The notes under the pieces are model-generated. The model searched no databases and was not told where the DNA came from. It saw nothing but the letters and a program-made list of their open reading frames with translations. A stretch of 64,000 nucleotides of DNA from positions 62,001 to 126,000 of the forward strand of contig NZ_JAJUXK010000009.1 of the NCBI RefSeq assembly GCF_021390335.1, written 5' to 3'. The number at the start of each line of letters is the position of its first letter. Position 1 is the first letter of the stretch. Origin of the DNA: Dyadobacter sp. CY343. GTDB taxonomy: Bacteria; Bacteroidota; Bacteroidia; Cytophagales; Spirosomataceae. The translations under genes and the position numbers were made by a program. Positions 18,701 through 26,897 of the stretch are shown here, one piece after another.

Positions 18701-20760
18701 GTGCCGCCTCCATTGAGGTCAAAGGATTTCTAAACAATGCAGGGCGTTTGCAGCTAGGGTCCCTGGCGAACGTCGGTAACTTTGGCCTGTACATTACAGG
18801 AACAGTGAATAATAACCTGGGAACGGGCGGTTTGCGTGGAGAAATACAGATTTCCAACACGAAAGTTTGTGCACTTTACGTCTTAAATACGCTCATTAAT
18901 TATGCCGATATCAGTATTGGAGCTGCAGCAGGCGTTGGCAATTCCGGGATGGAAAATCAGGGGATCGTTCGGAACAACGCCAGCGGCCATATCAGCGTCG
19001 ATCGCTCCACAGTTGTTGGGCTGACGCATGTGAGGGGAGCCTTCGAAAATGCCGGAACCTTGTCCATTGGAGCAAATCATGCCGTAGGGCCTTCCGGTTT
19101 TATCAACCAGGCAACTTTCCAGAATCTGGCTGGCGGAACCGTTGGCATTGACGCCACCTTTCGCATGGCGCTGCGAAACGACGGCACTTTTTCTAATGCC
19201 GGCAATGTCGCCATCGGTGCATTGAATTCAGTGGGAGCGACAGGTCTGGAATCAAATTCTATCTTCAACAACAGTGCTGGCGGACATATCCGGATTGATC
19301 ATGCTACCGACATTGCTTTATCCAATGCAGCCGGCACATTCACCAACGAAGCCGACATCACGATTGGCGCTGCGACGGCTGTTGGCCGCTACGGACTCGT
19401 AAACCGGGCAGCATTCAACAACAATGCGGGTCACATTCGTATCGATCGAAGTTCGGACACAGGTTTGTATGAATCAAGCGGCGCTTTTACCAATAAAGCT
19501 AAAATCACAATCGGCGCTTTCGAAAACGTGGGTGTTCACGGGATTTTCAATGAAGCGGCTTTCCTGAATATGGAACAAGGCGACATTCAGATAGACCGCA
19601 CAACCGTGGCCGGGCTTCGCAATTTCAATGGCACTTTTACCAATCAGGCAAACATTACTATTGGAACAAACGCTGGTGTCGGCACGTACGGAATAAGGAA
19701 TCAGGCAACTTTTACAAACAATGCTGACGGAAATATCAAAGTGGACAATGCTGCTGAGGGCATTTTTGCAGAGGCTAACACCTTCGCTAATGAAGGCGCG
19801 ATAACCATTGGCGGGATCAATGCAGTAGGAACGCTGCTTACCCGACAGGGCTTAGGAAATTTCAGCAACAATACTGGTGGAAACTTCAAAGCAACCGGAC
19901 AGATAGCCGCAGCCGGCTTCACCAATGCAGGCGGCACATTGTCACCCGGCTATTCTCCCGGCAAGCTTACTTTCAATGAAAGCAAGGATTTCAGTAACAG
20001 TATCATGGACATCGAAATCAATGGTGCCGGCATTGCTGGCGTAAACTATGATCAGATAGAAGTGTTAGGAACTGCGACTTTGGGCGGTACATTGAAAGTA
20101 ACGGTCAATTATAGTCCCGTTGATGGCGATGAAATTACAATTTTAAAGGCATCTGCGATCTCTGGTCAGTTCAGCTCTCTTTCCGGCGGAAACCGATGGC
20201 GAATCGAATATTCGGATAATGCAATCAAATTAACTTATGACTCTTCCTTGCCTGTTAATCTGGTAGAATTCAATGCCAGGGCAACTGGTTCAACCATTCA
20301 GCTAAGCTGGCGTACGGCATCGGAAACGGATAATGCTGGTTTCCACATTGAGCGGAGTTCTAACGGAATTAATTGGCAGGATATTGGATTTGTAGCGGGA
20401 AATGGGACGGTCTCCGCAACGCATGATTATCATTTCCAAGACATTAATCCGATTTCCGGACTGAACTACTACCGCCTTCATCAAATAGACTTCGACGGCA
20501 AAACCGAACATTCAAGTATTCAGTCTGTCAGGCTCGATGTTCCGGATTCTGAGCTGATCGTGTGGGCCGACCAGTTGCGGCAAGTGCATATCAAAACCGA
20601 GGATAGGGTTGAGCAAGTGACCGTTTTCGACCTCTCCGGGCGGATCGTCGGTACTTCAAAACTAAAAACCTTAGACTTGTCCCATGTGACTGGCGGCTTA
20701 CTGCTGGTGCGCATCCAAACAGGCAATCGAATTGTTACAAAGAAGCTGTTGCTTCCTTAA
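15709..20760 (+). CDS. Giant secreted repeat protein with T9SS sorting tail
   Basis: A 1683-residue secreted surface protein. A long signal peptide ends near residue 35 (MSHVFGQ). Two similar modules follow. Each opens with a segment like TTWNGSFNSDWSNAQNW (near 36) or DIWTGAASSDWANGQNW (near 547), and continues into degenerate repeats of about 45-50 residues with the pattern FTNEADITIGA, VGxxGI, FNNxAGGxIxIDRS, GIFNAAG. The second block has many more copies (about 640-1430). These repeats resemble stacked right-handed beta-helix or adhesin repeats. Near 1500 comes a module typical of sorted Bacteroidota proteins (PVNLVEFNARATGS, IQLSWRTASETDNAGF). The last 75 residues form a type IX sorting domain (VTVFDLSGRIVG, GGLLLVRIQTGNRIVTKKLL). 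The likely role is adhesion or surface structure. The function is not proven. Confidence 0.88.
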   Translation: MKQIIPAFAISQRTALRHFPVLLSIMLLAMSHVFGQTTWNGSFNSDWSNAQNWSNGVPDASSDVIITAAGTAPAIEGNVVVHAKSVLVQSNSTLTIGATAILIVSGSREFTTTFTFRAAMNNLGHVVNGGGIQLGTVVFPIPQYAVVNQGTFDNKPGARIHIDATNDTGIYNTATGTFQNEADIFIGAELAVGFHGIWNEHLFHNKPTGNIQINRSLLRGIMNYENTETELRGSFTNEGKINIGALANVGDSGIENQADFTNEAGGIIIIDRAITGIFQPTSGDFTNKAKLVVGTSDPGRSLEKAIRNQGDFFNLSCAELSLFSALDNSRTFSNAGLLYIQSERAHPFSTSLQNTGILTFSANSQTILAIVNNGIIITSKAIPACGGAVDVFTLGSIQGFDVEGIFSDPQATLLAGIYHAGSNAFEPAESIAAGIYTLYIKIKSASGCTRIVPWQLTVPEGIISVIIVEPTIVQPTEAVPTGSITINTEGSGDLEFSVNDGTSWSAQPVFTGLPDGDYNIKVRSKINTDCEVSYTQNPVKLRLNVVADETDIWTGAASSDWANGQNWRDKSVPTASNGVVIPNVSNLPVIKAGTTAVALAVKVEEDAALTMEKDAVLSLSGSLAYESLASGAEPLNFTAALNNMGTVMNSGALQIGSQSSAGTFGIVNQGTVKNSSGGNIQVDRSQDTGIFNAAGSFTNAANITIGSLGNVGNHGIWNDATFSNQGDGQISIDRSTLRAVKNNADALKLINATFNNSAAITIGDNFSIGVTGIENLANFNNSGNGEIKIQRSTGSGFYNAAGNFVNDASISIGGTTGAGDNGIANWSNLTNNASGSIYIDQAGQFGLFNAAGTLINKGKINLGEVTSGGTTGIENHAVLKNEFGAEVQIDHTLAAGIHHLSGSFTNEGAIVLGGLGNIGTNGIWTKTDFTNTASGKIYIDRAKTYGGSGLNHINGVFDNSGEIRLGMNGTSGMNSVFVDANATLNNNSGALLSADRSSAASIEVKGFLNNAGRLQLGSLANVGNFGLYITGTVNNNLGTGGLRGEIQISNTKVCALYVLNTLINYADISIGAAAGVGNSGMENQGIVRNNASGHISVDRSTVVGLTHVRGAFENAGTLSIGANHAVGPSGFINQATFQNLAGGTVGIDATFRMALRNDGTFSNAGNVAIGALNSVGATGLESNSIFNNSAGGHIRIDHATDIALSNAAGTFTNEADITIGAATAVGRYGLVNRAAFNNNAGHIRIDRSSDTGLYESSGAFTNKAKITIGAFENVGVHGIFNEAAFLNMEQGDIQIDRTTVAGLRNFNGTFTNQANITIGTNAGVGTYGIRNQATFTNNADGNIKVDNAAEGIFAEANTFANEGAITIGGINAVGTLLTRQGLGNFSNNTGGNFKATGQIAAAGFTNAGGTLSPGYSPGKLTFNESKDFSNSIMDIEINGAGIAGVNYDQIEVLGTATLGGTLKVTVNYSPVDGDEITILKASAISGQFSSLSGGNRWRIEYSDNAIKLTYDSSLPVNLVEFNARATGSTIQLSWRTASETDNAGFHIERSSNGINWQDIGFVAGNGTVSATHDYHFQDINPISGLNYYRLHQIDFDGKTEHSSIQSVRLDVPDSELIVWADQLRQVHIKTEDRVEQVTVFDLSGRIVGTSKLKTLDLSHVTGGLLLVRIQTGNRIVTKKLLLP

Positions 20761-20821
20761 TTCATTATCTGGTAATCATTCAGAGCTACCACTATTCATC
20801 ATAATCTGTGGAACAACTATG

Positions 20822-20861
20822 GGTTCGACTTCGGTTTAGTTCCCGCAAACGGAGTCGAACC
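20822..20861. repeat. Inverted repeat with T-loop-like GGTTCGACT arms
   Basis: A perfect 9-bp inverted repeat (GGTTCGACT/AGTCGAACC) with partial inner pairing (TTT/AAA) forms a hairpin between the giant gene and the tRNA terminator. GGTTCGA is also the T-loop core of the nearby tRNA-Leu. Related AGTCGAACC segments occur near the tail copy at 10860. It may be an integrase arm site or recombination scar, or simply a terminator for the repeat protein gene. Confidence 0.4.
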
Positions 20862-20925
20862 AAAAACAGCTAAAAGTTATCCGGAGAGGAGCTTTGATTG
20901 AAATATTTAAATCCTCTGAAAGCAA

Positions 20926-20957
20926 AAAAGCCCCTCAACTTGCGTTGAAGGGCTTTT
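20926..20957 (-). terminator. Terminator of tRNA-Leu
   Basis: On the minus strand the sequence reads AAAAGCCCTTCAA, a short loop CGCAAG, then TTGAGGGGCTTTTTT: an intrinsic terminator starting right after the tRNA 3' end. The hairpin plus the last tRNA bases recurs exactly at 10860-10898 and in diverged form at 5245-5283. Confidence 0.85.
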
Positions 20958-20958
20958 G

Positions 20959-21042
20959 TACCCAGAGCCGGAGTCGAACCGGCACGAGTGTAACCTCATT
21001 GGTGTTTGAGACCAACGCGTCTACCGATTCCGCCATCTGGGC
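20959..21042 (-). tRNA. tRNA-Leu (anticodon CAA)
   Basis: An 84-base class II tRNA. The acceptor arms GCCCAGA and TCTGGGT pair with a G-U first pair and discriminator A. The D-arm region is GGCGGAATCGGTAGACGC, and the anticodon stem TTGGT/ACCAA encloses the loop CTCAAAC with anticodon CAA. A short variable arm (around TGAGGTTACACTCG) precedes the T-arm CCGGTTCGACTCCGG. CCA is not encoded. Its 3' end and terminator are duplicated downstream, marking it as a probable integration target. Confidence 0.95.
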
Positions 21043-21064
21043 ATTACCTTACTTGTTGGGAGTG

Positions 21065-21094
21065 CAAAAGTAGACGAAAAAACAGATTTAGCAA
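21065..21094 (-). promoter_or_regulatory. Promoter of tRNA-Leu
   Basis: On the minus strand there is TTG (21092-21094), a 19-base spacer and TACTTTTG (21065-21072), an exact match to the Bacteroidota primary-sigma pattern TTG-N-TAnnTTTG. The -7 box ends about 22 bases before the mature tRNA 5' end. Confidence 0.75.
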
Positions 21095-21156
21095 GTCCAG
21101 CACGCAAAAAAGTGTTGGCAATTTTTTGTTTTTATTCAACCAAAAAGCTAATCGCC

Positions 21157-22404
21157 TTATTCATAGCGCAATGCTTCGATCGGATCCAGGCGCGATGCTT
21201 TTATGGCCGGGTAAATTCCTGAGATAACCCCCACAAACACGCAGACCGCGATGCCCATTGCCATCCAGAGCCACGGAACCACGAAAGTGCTGTCGGTACT
21301 GATAGAGGTTGAAATGACATTTCCGATAATAATACCCAGAAAAAGTCCGCCGATTCCGCCTAGAATACAGACCACAATCGCCTCGATTAAAAACTGAAAA
21401 CGGATCACGCTGGGTGTGGCCCCAAGCGATTTTCTGATGCCGATCTCGCGGGTACGTTCCGTGACGGACACGAGCATGATATTCATTAAAGCTATTGACG
21501 CGCCTAGCAACGTGATGATCCCAATCCCAAAGCCGCCCAAACGCAGGTAGCCCGAAACTTCCTCGAAATCCTTGGCCATCGCGTCGGCGCGGTCGATCTC
21601 AAAGGAGTCTTCTTTGCCCAGCGGATCATGGCGGAGACGGCGCATAATGCCACGCGCTTCTTCCACCACCAGGTCACCATCGGCCATGGTAGGTGCCGAG
21701 GCCGTCGTATTATAAGTAAGTGATTGATTTGCAGCGAGACCGCGGCCGTTTTCCAGCGGGATAACAATGATCCTGTCGGAGTCATTGTCGCCGCCCAGCG
21801 AGCCTTTCTTTTGTAAAACGCCGATCACCTTATACCGGCTGCCCATGAATGTGATCTCTTTGTTGATCGGATCCGCCCGTTCGAAAAGTTTCCGCGCAAC
21901 TTCCTGGCCCAGTACCGCCACATTCAGCGACTTTTCCATGTCGTTTTTATCAATATTCCTTCCCTGATCGATCTTGTAGCCCTTTATCCCAAGATACTGA
22001 TCATCGGAGCCGACTACGCTGCTGTTCGGGTTTGTTTTTTTGGATTGATAATTCACCTGGACTGCGCCTGCGATATCCGCAGAAAGTGACACTTTCGCAT
22101 CCGCATAAGTGCTCCGGAATGTTTCGGCGAAACTCCTGGCTTCGCGGTAATTGATCGCAGGATACTTTTTGCTGCGCCGGCCGCGACTGAAATAATCATC
22201 GTCATACCTGTTCCGGACTGTGAATGTATTCGCGCCGAGATCGGCGAAACTGCTGTTTACCGAACTTTGAATGCCTTCGATAGCTGTGAGAATACCCACT
22301 AAAGAAGTAATCCCGATTGCAATGATAAGCGCTGTGAGCACCGTACGCAGCAGATTACTTTGGATCGACCGGAGACCTTCGTCCACATTTTCGCGAATAT
22401 TCAT
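21157..22404 (-). CDS. MacB-like ABC transporter permease
   Basis: A 415-residue permease of the MacB/FtsX superfamily, which couples cytoplasmic ATPases to periplasmic work such as efflux or lipoprotein handling. A first membrane helix (about 20-42, LRTVLTALIIAIGITSLVGI) is followed by a periplasmic MacB_PCD domain (about 45-280). Three C-terminal helices (from about 292) include the coupling motif TERTREIGIRKSLGATPSVI and end with IYPAIKASRLDPIEALRYE, the usual C-terminal signature. No ATPase gene is adjacent on this strand; the ATPase at 26898 in the divergent efflux operon could serve it. The intergenic region to 22475 holds divergent promoters. Confidence 0.9.
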   Translation of the reverse strand: MNIRENVDEGLRSIQSNLLRTVLTALIIAIGITSLVGILTAIEGIQSSVNSSFADLGANTFTVRNRYDDDYFSRGRRSKKYPAINYREARSFAETFRSTYADAKVSLSADIAGAVQVNYQSKKTNPNSSVVGSDDQYLGIKGYKIDQGRNIDKNDMEKSLNVAVLGQEVARKLFERADPINKEITFMGSRYKVIGVLQKKGSLGGDNDSDRIIVIPLENGRGLAANQSLTYNTTASAPTMADGDLVVEEARGIMRRLRHDPLGKEDSFEIDRADAMAKDFEEVSGYLRLGGFGIGIITLLGASIALMNIMLVSVTERTREIGIRKSLGATPSVIRFQFLIEAIVVCILGGIGGLFLGIIIGNVISTSISTDSTFVVPWLWMAMGIAVCVFVGVISGIYPAIKASRLDPIEALRYE

Positions 22405-22474
22405 AAGTATAACAGCTGGTGCTCGTTAATGATATTATTTCTATATTTAATCATTACAATATGTAAAACTGCGC

Positions 22475-23761
22475 ATGAAACCTGAAAGAATCAAACCAGT
22501 GATACGCCTGATTGTCCCGCTTATCATTTTTATGGTAATCTCCTTCAAAGGGATGTCCAACCGGATCCTGATACCGATGGACGACAGTCAGAAGAATCAT
22601 TTAAAGGCTTACGGAATATCTTTCTGGATCCTCAAAACTTTTGAAATGGAAATGGACTGGCTGCTCAATTACCGCGGCGGCAGTTTTATGGTTAATTATA
22701 CGCAGCAATTTGCATCAGAAATGACCGTGCGCGGTGTCAGTTTCGAAGTGATTTCGGAAGGTCAGGCGGGGCAGATACTGAACCAGATCAGCGCGCCGGA
22801 TGTGAATATGGATGCAGTAAAATTGCAGAAAGCACCCAAAGTTGCTGTCTATTCACCTAAATCGAAATTACCCTGGGACGACGCGGTGACGCTGGTACTT
22901 ACGTATGCAGAAATTCCGTATGACGTGATCTATGATGAAGAAGTGCTGAGTACGAAGCTTCCCGAATACGATTGGCTCCATTTGCACCATGAAGATTTTA
23001 CGGGACAGTTTGGAAAATTCTATCAATACAAAGATTTTCCCTGGTACCGCGAGCAAAAAAAGGAAGCTGAGGAAACTGCTAATAAATTCCAGTTTGCGAA
23101 TGTGCCTCAAATGAAGCAGGCTGTCGCCAAAAAGATCGCGGAATTTGTGAGTGGGGGCGGATATATGTTCGCTATGTGCAATGCGACCGACACTTTTGAT
23201 ATTACGCTGGCTGCCGAAGGGATAGATATTGTTGACGCGATGTACGACGGAACGCCGGCCGATCCGACTGCAAACAGCAAATTGAACTACGACAATACAT
23301 TCGCATTTAAGGATTTCAAAACCATTCCTTATCCCTACGAAATTGAGTTTTCGGATATTGATAACCAGCCTGACGAACGCGGGTTGCTGGAATCGAACGA
23401 TTTTTTCTCACTATTTCAGTTTTCGGCTAAATGGGACCCGGTACCAAGTATGCTGACCCAAAATCACAAGACTCTGATCAAAGGTTTTCTGGGACAAACT
23501 ACTGCATTCAAAAACAGGCTGATCAAACCGGAAGTGATTATTCTGGCTGAAAATAAACCTGCGAAAGAAGCGAGATATATTCATAGTACGCACGGAAAAG
23601 GCTTTTTTACATTCTATGGCGGGCACGATCCGGAAGATTACCAGCACAGGGTAGGAGAGGAACCGACCGACCTGAACCTGCATCCTAATTCGGCAGGATA
23701 CAGGCTGATCCTGAACAACATTCTTTTCCCGGCAGCAAAAAAGAAAAAGCTTAAAACCTGA
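22475..23761 (+). CDS. Conserved Bacteroidota protein, amidotransferase-like fold suspected
   Basis: A 428-residue protein with an N-terminal hydrophobic segment (about 10-27) that may be an uncleaved signal anchor. The body has Rossmann-like segments: KVAVYSPKSKLPWDDAVTLV, DWLHLHHEDFTGQF, and GGGYMFAMCNATDTFD, where the Cys of MFAMCNA lies after a strand as in class I glutamine amidotransferase-like proteins. Late segments include STHGKGFFTFYGGHDPED. Similar proteins are sometimes labelled asparagine synthetase B in databases, but I see no ATP-pyrophosphatase domain and the N-terminus is not a processed Cys2, so that name is doubtful. It has its own terminator at 23791 and no clear functional neighbour. 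Confidence 0.55.
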   Translation: MKPERIKPVIRLIVPLIIFMVISFKGMSNRILIPMDDSQKNHLKAYGISFWILKTFEMEMDWLLNYRGGSFMVNYTQQFASEMTVRGVSFEVISEGQAGQILNQISAPDVNMDAVKLQKAPKVAVYSPKSKLPWDDAVTLVLTYAEIPYDVIYDEEVLSTKLPEYDWLHLHHEDFTGQFGKFYQYKDFPWYREQKKEAEETANKFQFANVPQMKQAVAKKIAEFVSGGGYMFAMCNATDTFDITLAAEGIDIVDAMYDGTPADPTANSKLNYDNTFAFKDFKTIPYPYEIEFSDIDNQPDERGLLESNDFFSLFQFSAKWDPVPSMLTQNHKTLIKGFLGQTTAFKNRLIKPEVIILAENKPAKEARYIHSTHGKGFFTFYGGHDPEDYQHRVGEEPTDLNLHPNSAGYRLILNNILFPAAKKKKLKT

Positions 23762-23790
23762 TCTGAATGCAGCTGTTCCAAATCACACAA

Positions 23791-23815
23791 ACCGTGCGCT
23801 ACCGCACGGTTTTTT
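23791..23815 (+). terminator. Intrinsic terminator
   Basis: Perfect 8-bp arms ACCGTGCG/CGCACGGT with a CTAC loop are followed by a T-rich tract (TTTTTGTTTTT). It lies 30 bases after the stop at 23761 and ends that transcript before the efflux operon. Confidence 0.85.
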
Positions 23816-23926
23816 GTTTTTAAAATATAAATAAAACACTGAAAAACAGATAGTTGGCAATTGGCACAGATTTCGAATACTTAAAGGCATATTAGCCATG
23901 AATTCGAATCAAATCAATTACCTCCA

Positions 23927-25171
23927 ATGGATCGGGAAGTTGCCCCTGAGTATCTGAAAACATCAAGAAACCGGCGGTGGCTGATCATTATAGCCATCGT
24001 CGGTGCAGTGGGTGTTATTTTTTACTTTTTTAGAAAATCACTTTCCAGCACATTGGAGAGCGCACGGATCAGGACTTCGGTAGTAGAAACGGGCGATGTT
24101 GAAAATACGCTTACCGCCTCCGGTGAGGTGATTCCAGCCTACGAGCAGATTTTTACCAGCCCGATCCGCGCCAGCATCAAGCGCATTCTGATCACGCCAG
24201 GTACACGCGTTCAGCCCGGCCAGCCGATTGTAGAGTTGGATAAATCGCTGACAGAAATTGAGTTTGAACGCTATCAGGATCAGCTTGAACTGAAACGAAA
24301 CAGCATTGACCAGCTGAAAATGAAGTTGAATAAAGATCTATATGATGCAGAGATCAACGATCGCATTAAATCACTCAATATCAATAAGCTGCGGGCGGAT
24401 CATGAAGATGCGAAACGTTTGCAGAAGGTCGGGGGTGGCACTGCGGAGGATATTACCAGGGCTGAAAATGCATTGAAAATTGCCGAGCTGGAAAAGCAGC
24501 AGCTGGAAAATGATCTGAAATACAACCGTGAATCAATGGGCGCCAGCCTGCGCGAAACGGAGTTGGGAGCGCAGATAGAAGGAAAAAACCTGAAAGAATT
24601 GCAGCATAAGCTAAAAATGGCCGATATCGTCGCCGACCGTAAAGGTGTGCTGACATGGGTGAATGAGAATATTGGTTCTTCCGTCAATGAAGGTGAAATG
24701 CTGGCGAAGGTTGCTGACCTCGGTAGTTTCCGGGTGGAAGGAAGTTGTTCAGACGTGTATGCGGATCAGGTTAAGTCGGGGCTGCCGGTTATTATAAAGA
24801 TCAATGAAACCGAAATGCGCGGCCTGATCACACAGGTGAAACCTTCCGTAAAAAATGGTGTAATCGGGTTTACAATTCAACTGGACAATGCGAAAAACGA
24901 ATCGCTGCGGCCCAATATGAAGGTGGAAGTGTATGTGGTGACGAATAAAAGTGCGAAAACGCTCCGCATTGCAAACGGGCCTGCATTTACAGGAAAAAGA
25001 AAACAATATGTTTTCGTACTGGAAAACGGCGTGGCCCGGAGAAGGGCCGTCGAGCTCGGACTTTCAAATTTTGATTTTGTAGAAATAAAAAGTGGCTTGA
25101 AAGTCGGCGAAAAGGTGATTCTGACGGATTTGAATGATTATGAACATTTGGAAGAGCTCAACATTCAATAA
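23927..25171 (+). CDS. Efflux adaptor (HlyD/MFP family)
   Basis: A 414-residue periplasmic adaptor for a tripartite ABC efflux pump. One membrane helix (about 20-37, WLIIIAIVGAVGVIFYFF) anchors it. The first half of the lipoyl domain is SGEVIPAYEQ and ITPGTRVQPGQPIVELD. A long alpha-hairpin (about 110-225) follows, then the second lipoyl half (DRKGVLTWVNENIGSSVNEG) and beta-barrel/membrane-proximal domains (RPNMKVEVYVV and GLKVGEKVIL). It is followed after 6 bases by the TolC-like gene and then by the ABC ATPase and permeases, a complete pump. Substrates may be drugs, lipids or peptides; the sequence does not decide this. Confidence 0.9.
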   Translation: MDREVAPEYLKTSRNRRWLIIIAIVGAVGVIFYFFRKSLSSTLESARIRTSVVETGDVENTLTASGEVIPAYEQIFTSPIRASIKRILITPGTRVQPGQPIVELDKSLTEIEFERYQDQLELKRNSIDQLKMKLNKDLYDAEINDRIKSLNINKLRADHEDAKRLQKVGGGTAEDITRAENALKIAELEKQQLENDLKYNRESMGASLRETELGAQIEGKNLKELQHKLKMADIVADRKGVLTWVNENIGSSVNEGEMLAKVADLGSFRVEGSCSDVYADQVKSGLPVIIKINETEMRGLITQVKPSVKNGVIGFTIQLDNAKNESLRPNMKVEVYVVTNKSAKTLRIANGPAFTGKRKQYVFVLENGVARRRAVELGLSNFDFVEIKSGLKVGEKVILTDLNDYEHLEELNIQ

Positions 25172-25177
25172 CCAGCG

Positions 25178-26620
25178 ATGAAAAACCTCTCCTTTGTTCT
25201 GATCTTTTTTCTGTTCCAAAACGCGCGGGCGCAGGTCCAGCAGCTGACTTTGGCTGAGGTGGTGCAACTGTCGCGCGAGCATTCCATCGCTTCTAAACAG
25301 GCTGCTACGCAAAAGAAAACGAATTACTGGCAATACCGGTCGTTTCTGGCAGATTACAAGCCGCAGCTCGCACTCAGCGGGACTATTCCGGGGTTTACGA
25401 GGAGTTTTGTAGAAGTAGTCCAGCCCGACGGTACGATCCTTTTTCAGCCGGTTTCCTATAATAATGGGATACTAGGATTATCGCTCAGCCAGAATATTGC
25501 AGCAACCGGCGGGACGATTTATGTGCAGCAGCAAATGCAGCGATTTGACGATTTTGCAAGGAAAACGACGCGTTACAATGGTATTCCTTTCGAAGTAGGG
25601 TTGAAGCAGCCGCTTTTTCAGTTCAACCCATTGAAATGGGACCGGAAGATCCAGCCTTTGAAATACCAGGAAGGCAACCAGCAATTTATCCAGTCGCTGG
25701 AACAGGTTGCGCTGGATGCTACCGGCTATTATTTTGAGTTGCTGGTGGCGCAGGTGAATTTGCAGATCGCTGAGAAGAACCGGAGCAATAACGATACCTT
25801 GTACAAGATCGCGCAGCACAAGCTGGAACTTGGTAAAATATCTCAGAATGATCTGCTACAATTGCAAATGGGCTTACTGACAGCTCAAAAAGACCTGGCA
25901 TCGGCGCAACAATCGGCTGCAGTGGCTTCTCTGAAACTCAAATTGTACATGGGGTCGAGAGATGAGCGGGATCTGGAACTGGGTATTCCGCTGGAAGCGA
26001 AGGAGTTTGATATTGACACGCGCCTTGCATTAGATGAAGCTTTTGCCAACCGTTCGGCGGCTATCGGATTCCGGAGGAAGATTTTGGAGGCGGAAAGGGA
26101 TGTACAGTCTGCCAGGAAAGATAATGGGCTGAATGCTTCGCTTAATGCCACTTTCGGACTTTCAAACCAGGGTAGCAGGCCAGGGGAAATTTACGTAAGT
26201 CCGCAGGACCGTGAATTTGTGGAATTGCAATTGGTACTGCCGATCATGACGTGGGGCCGCAACAGAGCGAGAACAGAAGTTGCCCGCGCCAATCAGGAAT
26301 TTGCGCAGCAATCGGTTGAACAGGAGAAGCTGACTTTCGAGCAGGAGATATTCACGCAGGTAACGCTTTTGCAAATGCTCCAAAAGCAGGTAAAGCTGAC
26401 GAAGTTAGCCGACGAAATCGCCGCCGAAAGGTATCAGATCGCGAAGGAGAGGTTCATCCTCAGCGACCTGAGCGTAACCGATCTGGGAATAGCAACCCAG
26501 GAAAAAGATATTGCAAAAAGAGACTATATCCTTGCGCTGAGAGATTACTGGCAGTCCTATTATAGTCTAAGATTGCTGACTTTATATGATTTTGAACAAA
26601 ATAAAAAAATAAGCTACTAG
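25178..26620 (+). CDS. TolC-family outer-membrane efflux protein
   Basis: A 480-residue outer-membrane channel protein. A signal peptide (about 1-18, ending NARAQ) is followed by two structural repeats rich in coiled coil, as in TolC: the first around LAEVVQLSREHSIASKQAAT and the second around LALDEAFANRSAAIGFRRKI, with AQKDLASAQQSAAVASLKLK in the helical barrel. FGLSNQG and VELQLVLPIMTWGRNRARTE resemble family beta-barrel and turn segments. It sits between the adaptor and ATPase genes of the same pump. Length is normal for the family. Confidence 0.88.
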   Translation: MKNLSFVLIFFLFQNARAQVQQLTLAEVVQLSREHSIASKQAATQKKTNYWQYRSFLADYKPQLALSGTIPGFTRSFVEVVQPDGTILFQPVSYNNGILGLSLSQNIAATGGTIYVQQQMQRFDDFARKTTRYNGIPFEVGLKQPLFQFNPLKWDRKIQPLKYQEGNQQFIQSLEQVALDATGYYFELLVAQVNLQIAEKNRSNNDTLYKIAQHKLELGKISQNDLLQLQMGLLTAQKDLASAQQSAAVASLKLKLYMGSRDERDLELGIPLEAKEFDIDTRLALDEAFANRSAAIGFRRKILEAERDVQSARKDNGLNASLNATFGLSNQGSRPGEIYVSPQDREFVELQLVLPIMTWGRNRARTEVARANQEFAQQSVEQEKLTFEQEIFTQVTLLQMLQKQVKLTKLADEIAAERYQIAKERFILSDLSVTDLGIATQEKDIAKRDYILALRDYWQSYYSLRLLTLYDFEQNKKISY

Positions 26621-26631
26621 GCTATTGGCAG

Positions 26632-26842
26632 GACCCTAAATCCCTGAAGGGACTTCTGCGTTGCACCAAAAGAAAAGCCCCCTACCAGGGGGTTGGGGGT
26701 AATTGTCGCACAACCCTAAATCCCAAAAGGGACTTTACATAGTGCAAGAGGAGCCGTTTTCCGGGGGTTGGGACCCTAAATCCCTAAAGGGACTTACGTT
26801 GGTTCCAGGTAATACGAAAAAGCCCCTTCCAGGGGTTGGGGT
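26632..26842. repeat. Three REP-like palindromic units
   Basis: Three composite units lie in the gap between tolC-like and ATPase genes. Each joins a half of the form ACCCTAAATCCCTAAAGGGA (26633, 26713, 26773) to a half of the form AAAGCCCC...GGGGTTGGGG (ending near 26700, 26771 and 26842). Both halves are near-palindromes. Related units occur at 29007-29122 and, reversed, at 30336-30472. The open frame through them up to 26898 is not coding. Confidence 0.8.
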
Positions 26843-26897
26843 ATATGCAAAAAGTTACAATTCAATTAATACAAAAACATCAAAATTAACTTCCGCC

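Noticed and set aside
15709..20760. Possible CRISPR or satellite array because of internal repetition
   Set aside because: Repeats are imperfect at DNA level, lack constant spacers and stay in one reading frame as protein repeats.
26703..26897. 65-residue N-terminal extension of the ABC ATPase
   Set aside because: It translates REP-like repeats; the family N-terminus begins at 26898.
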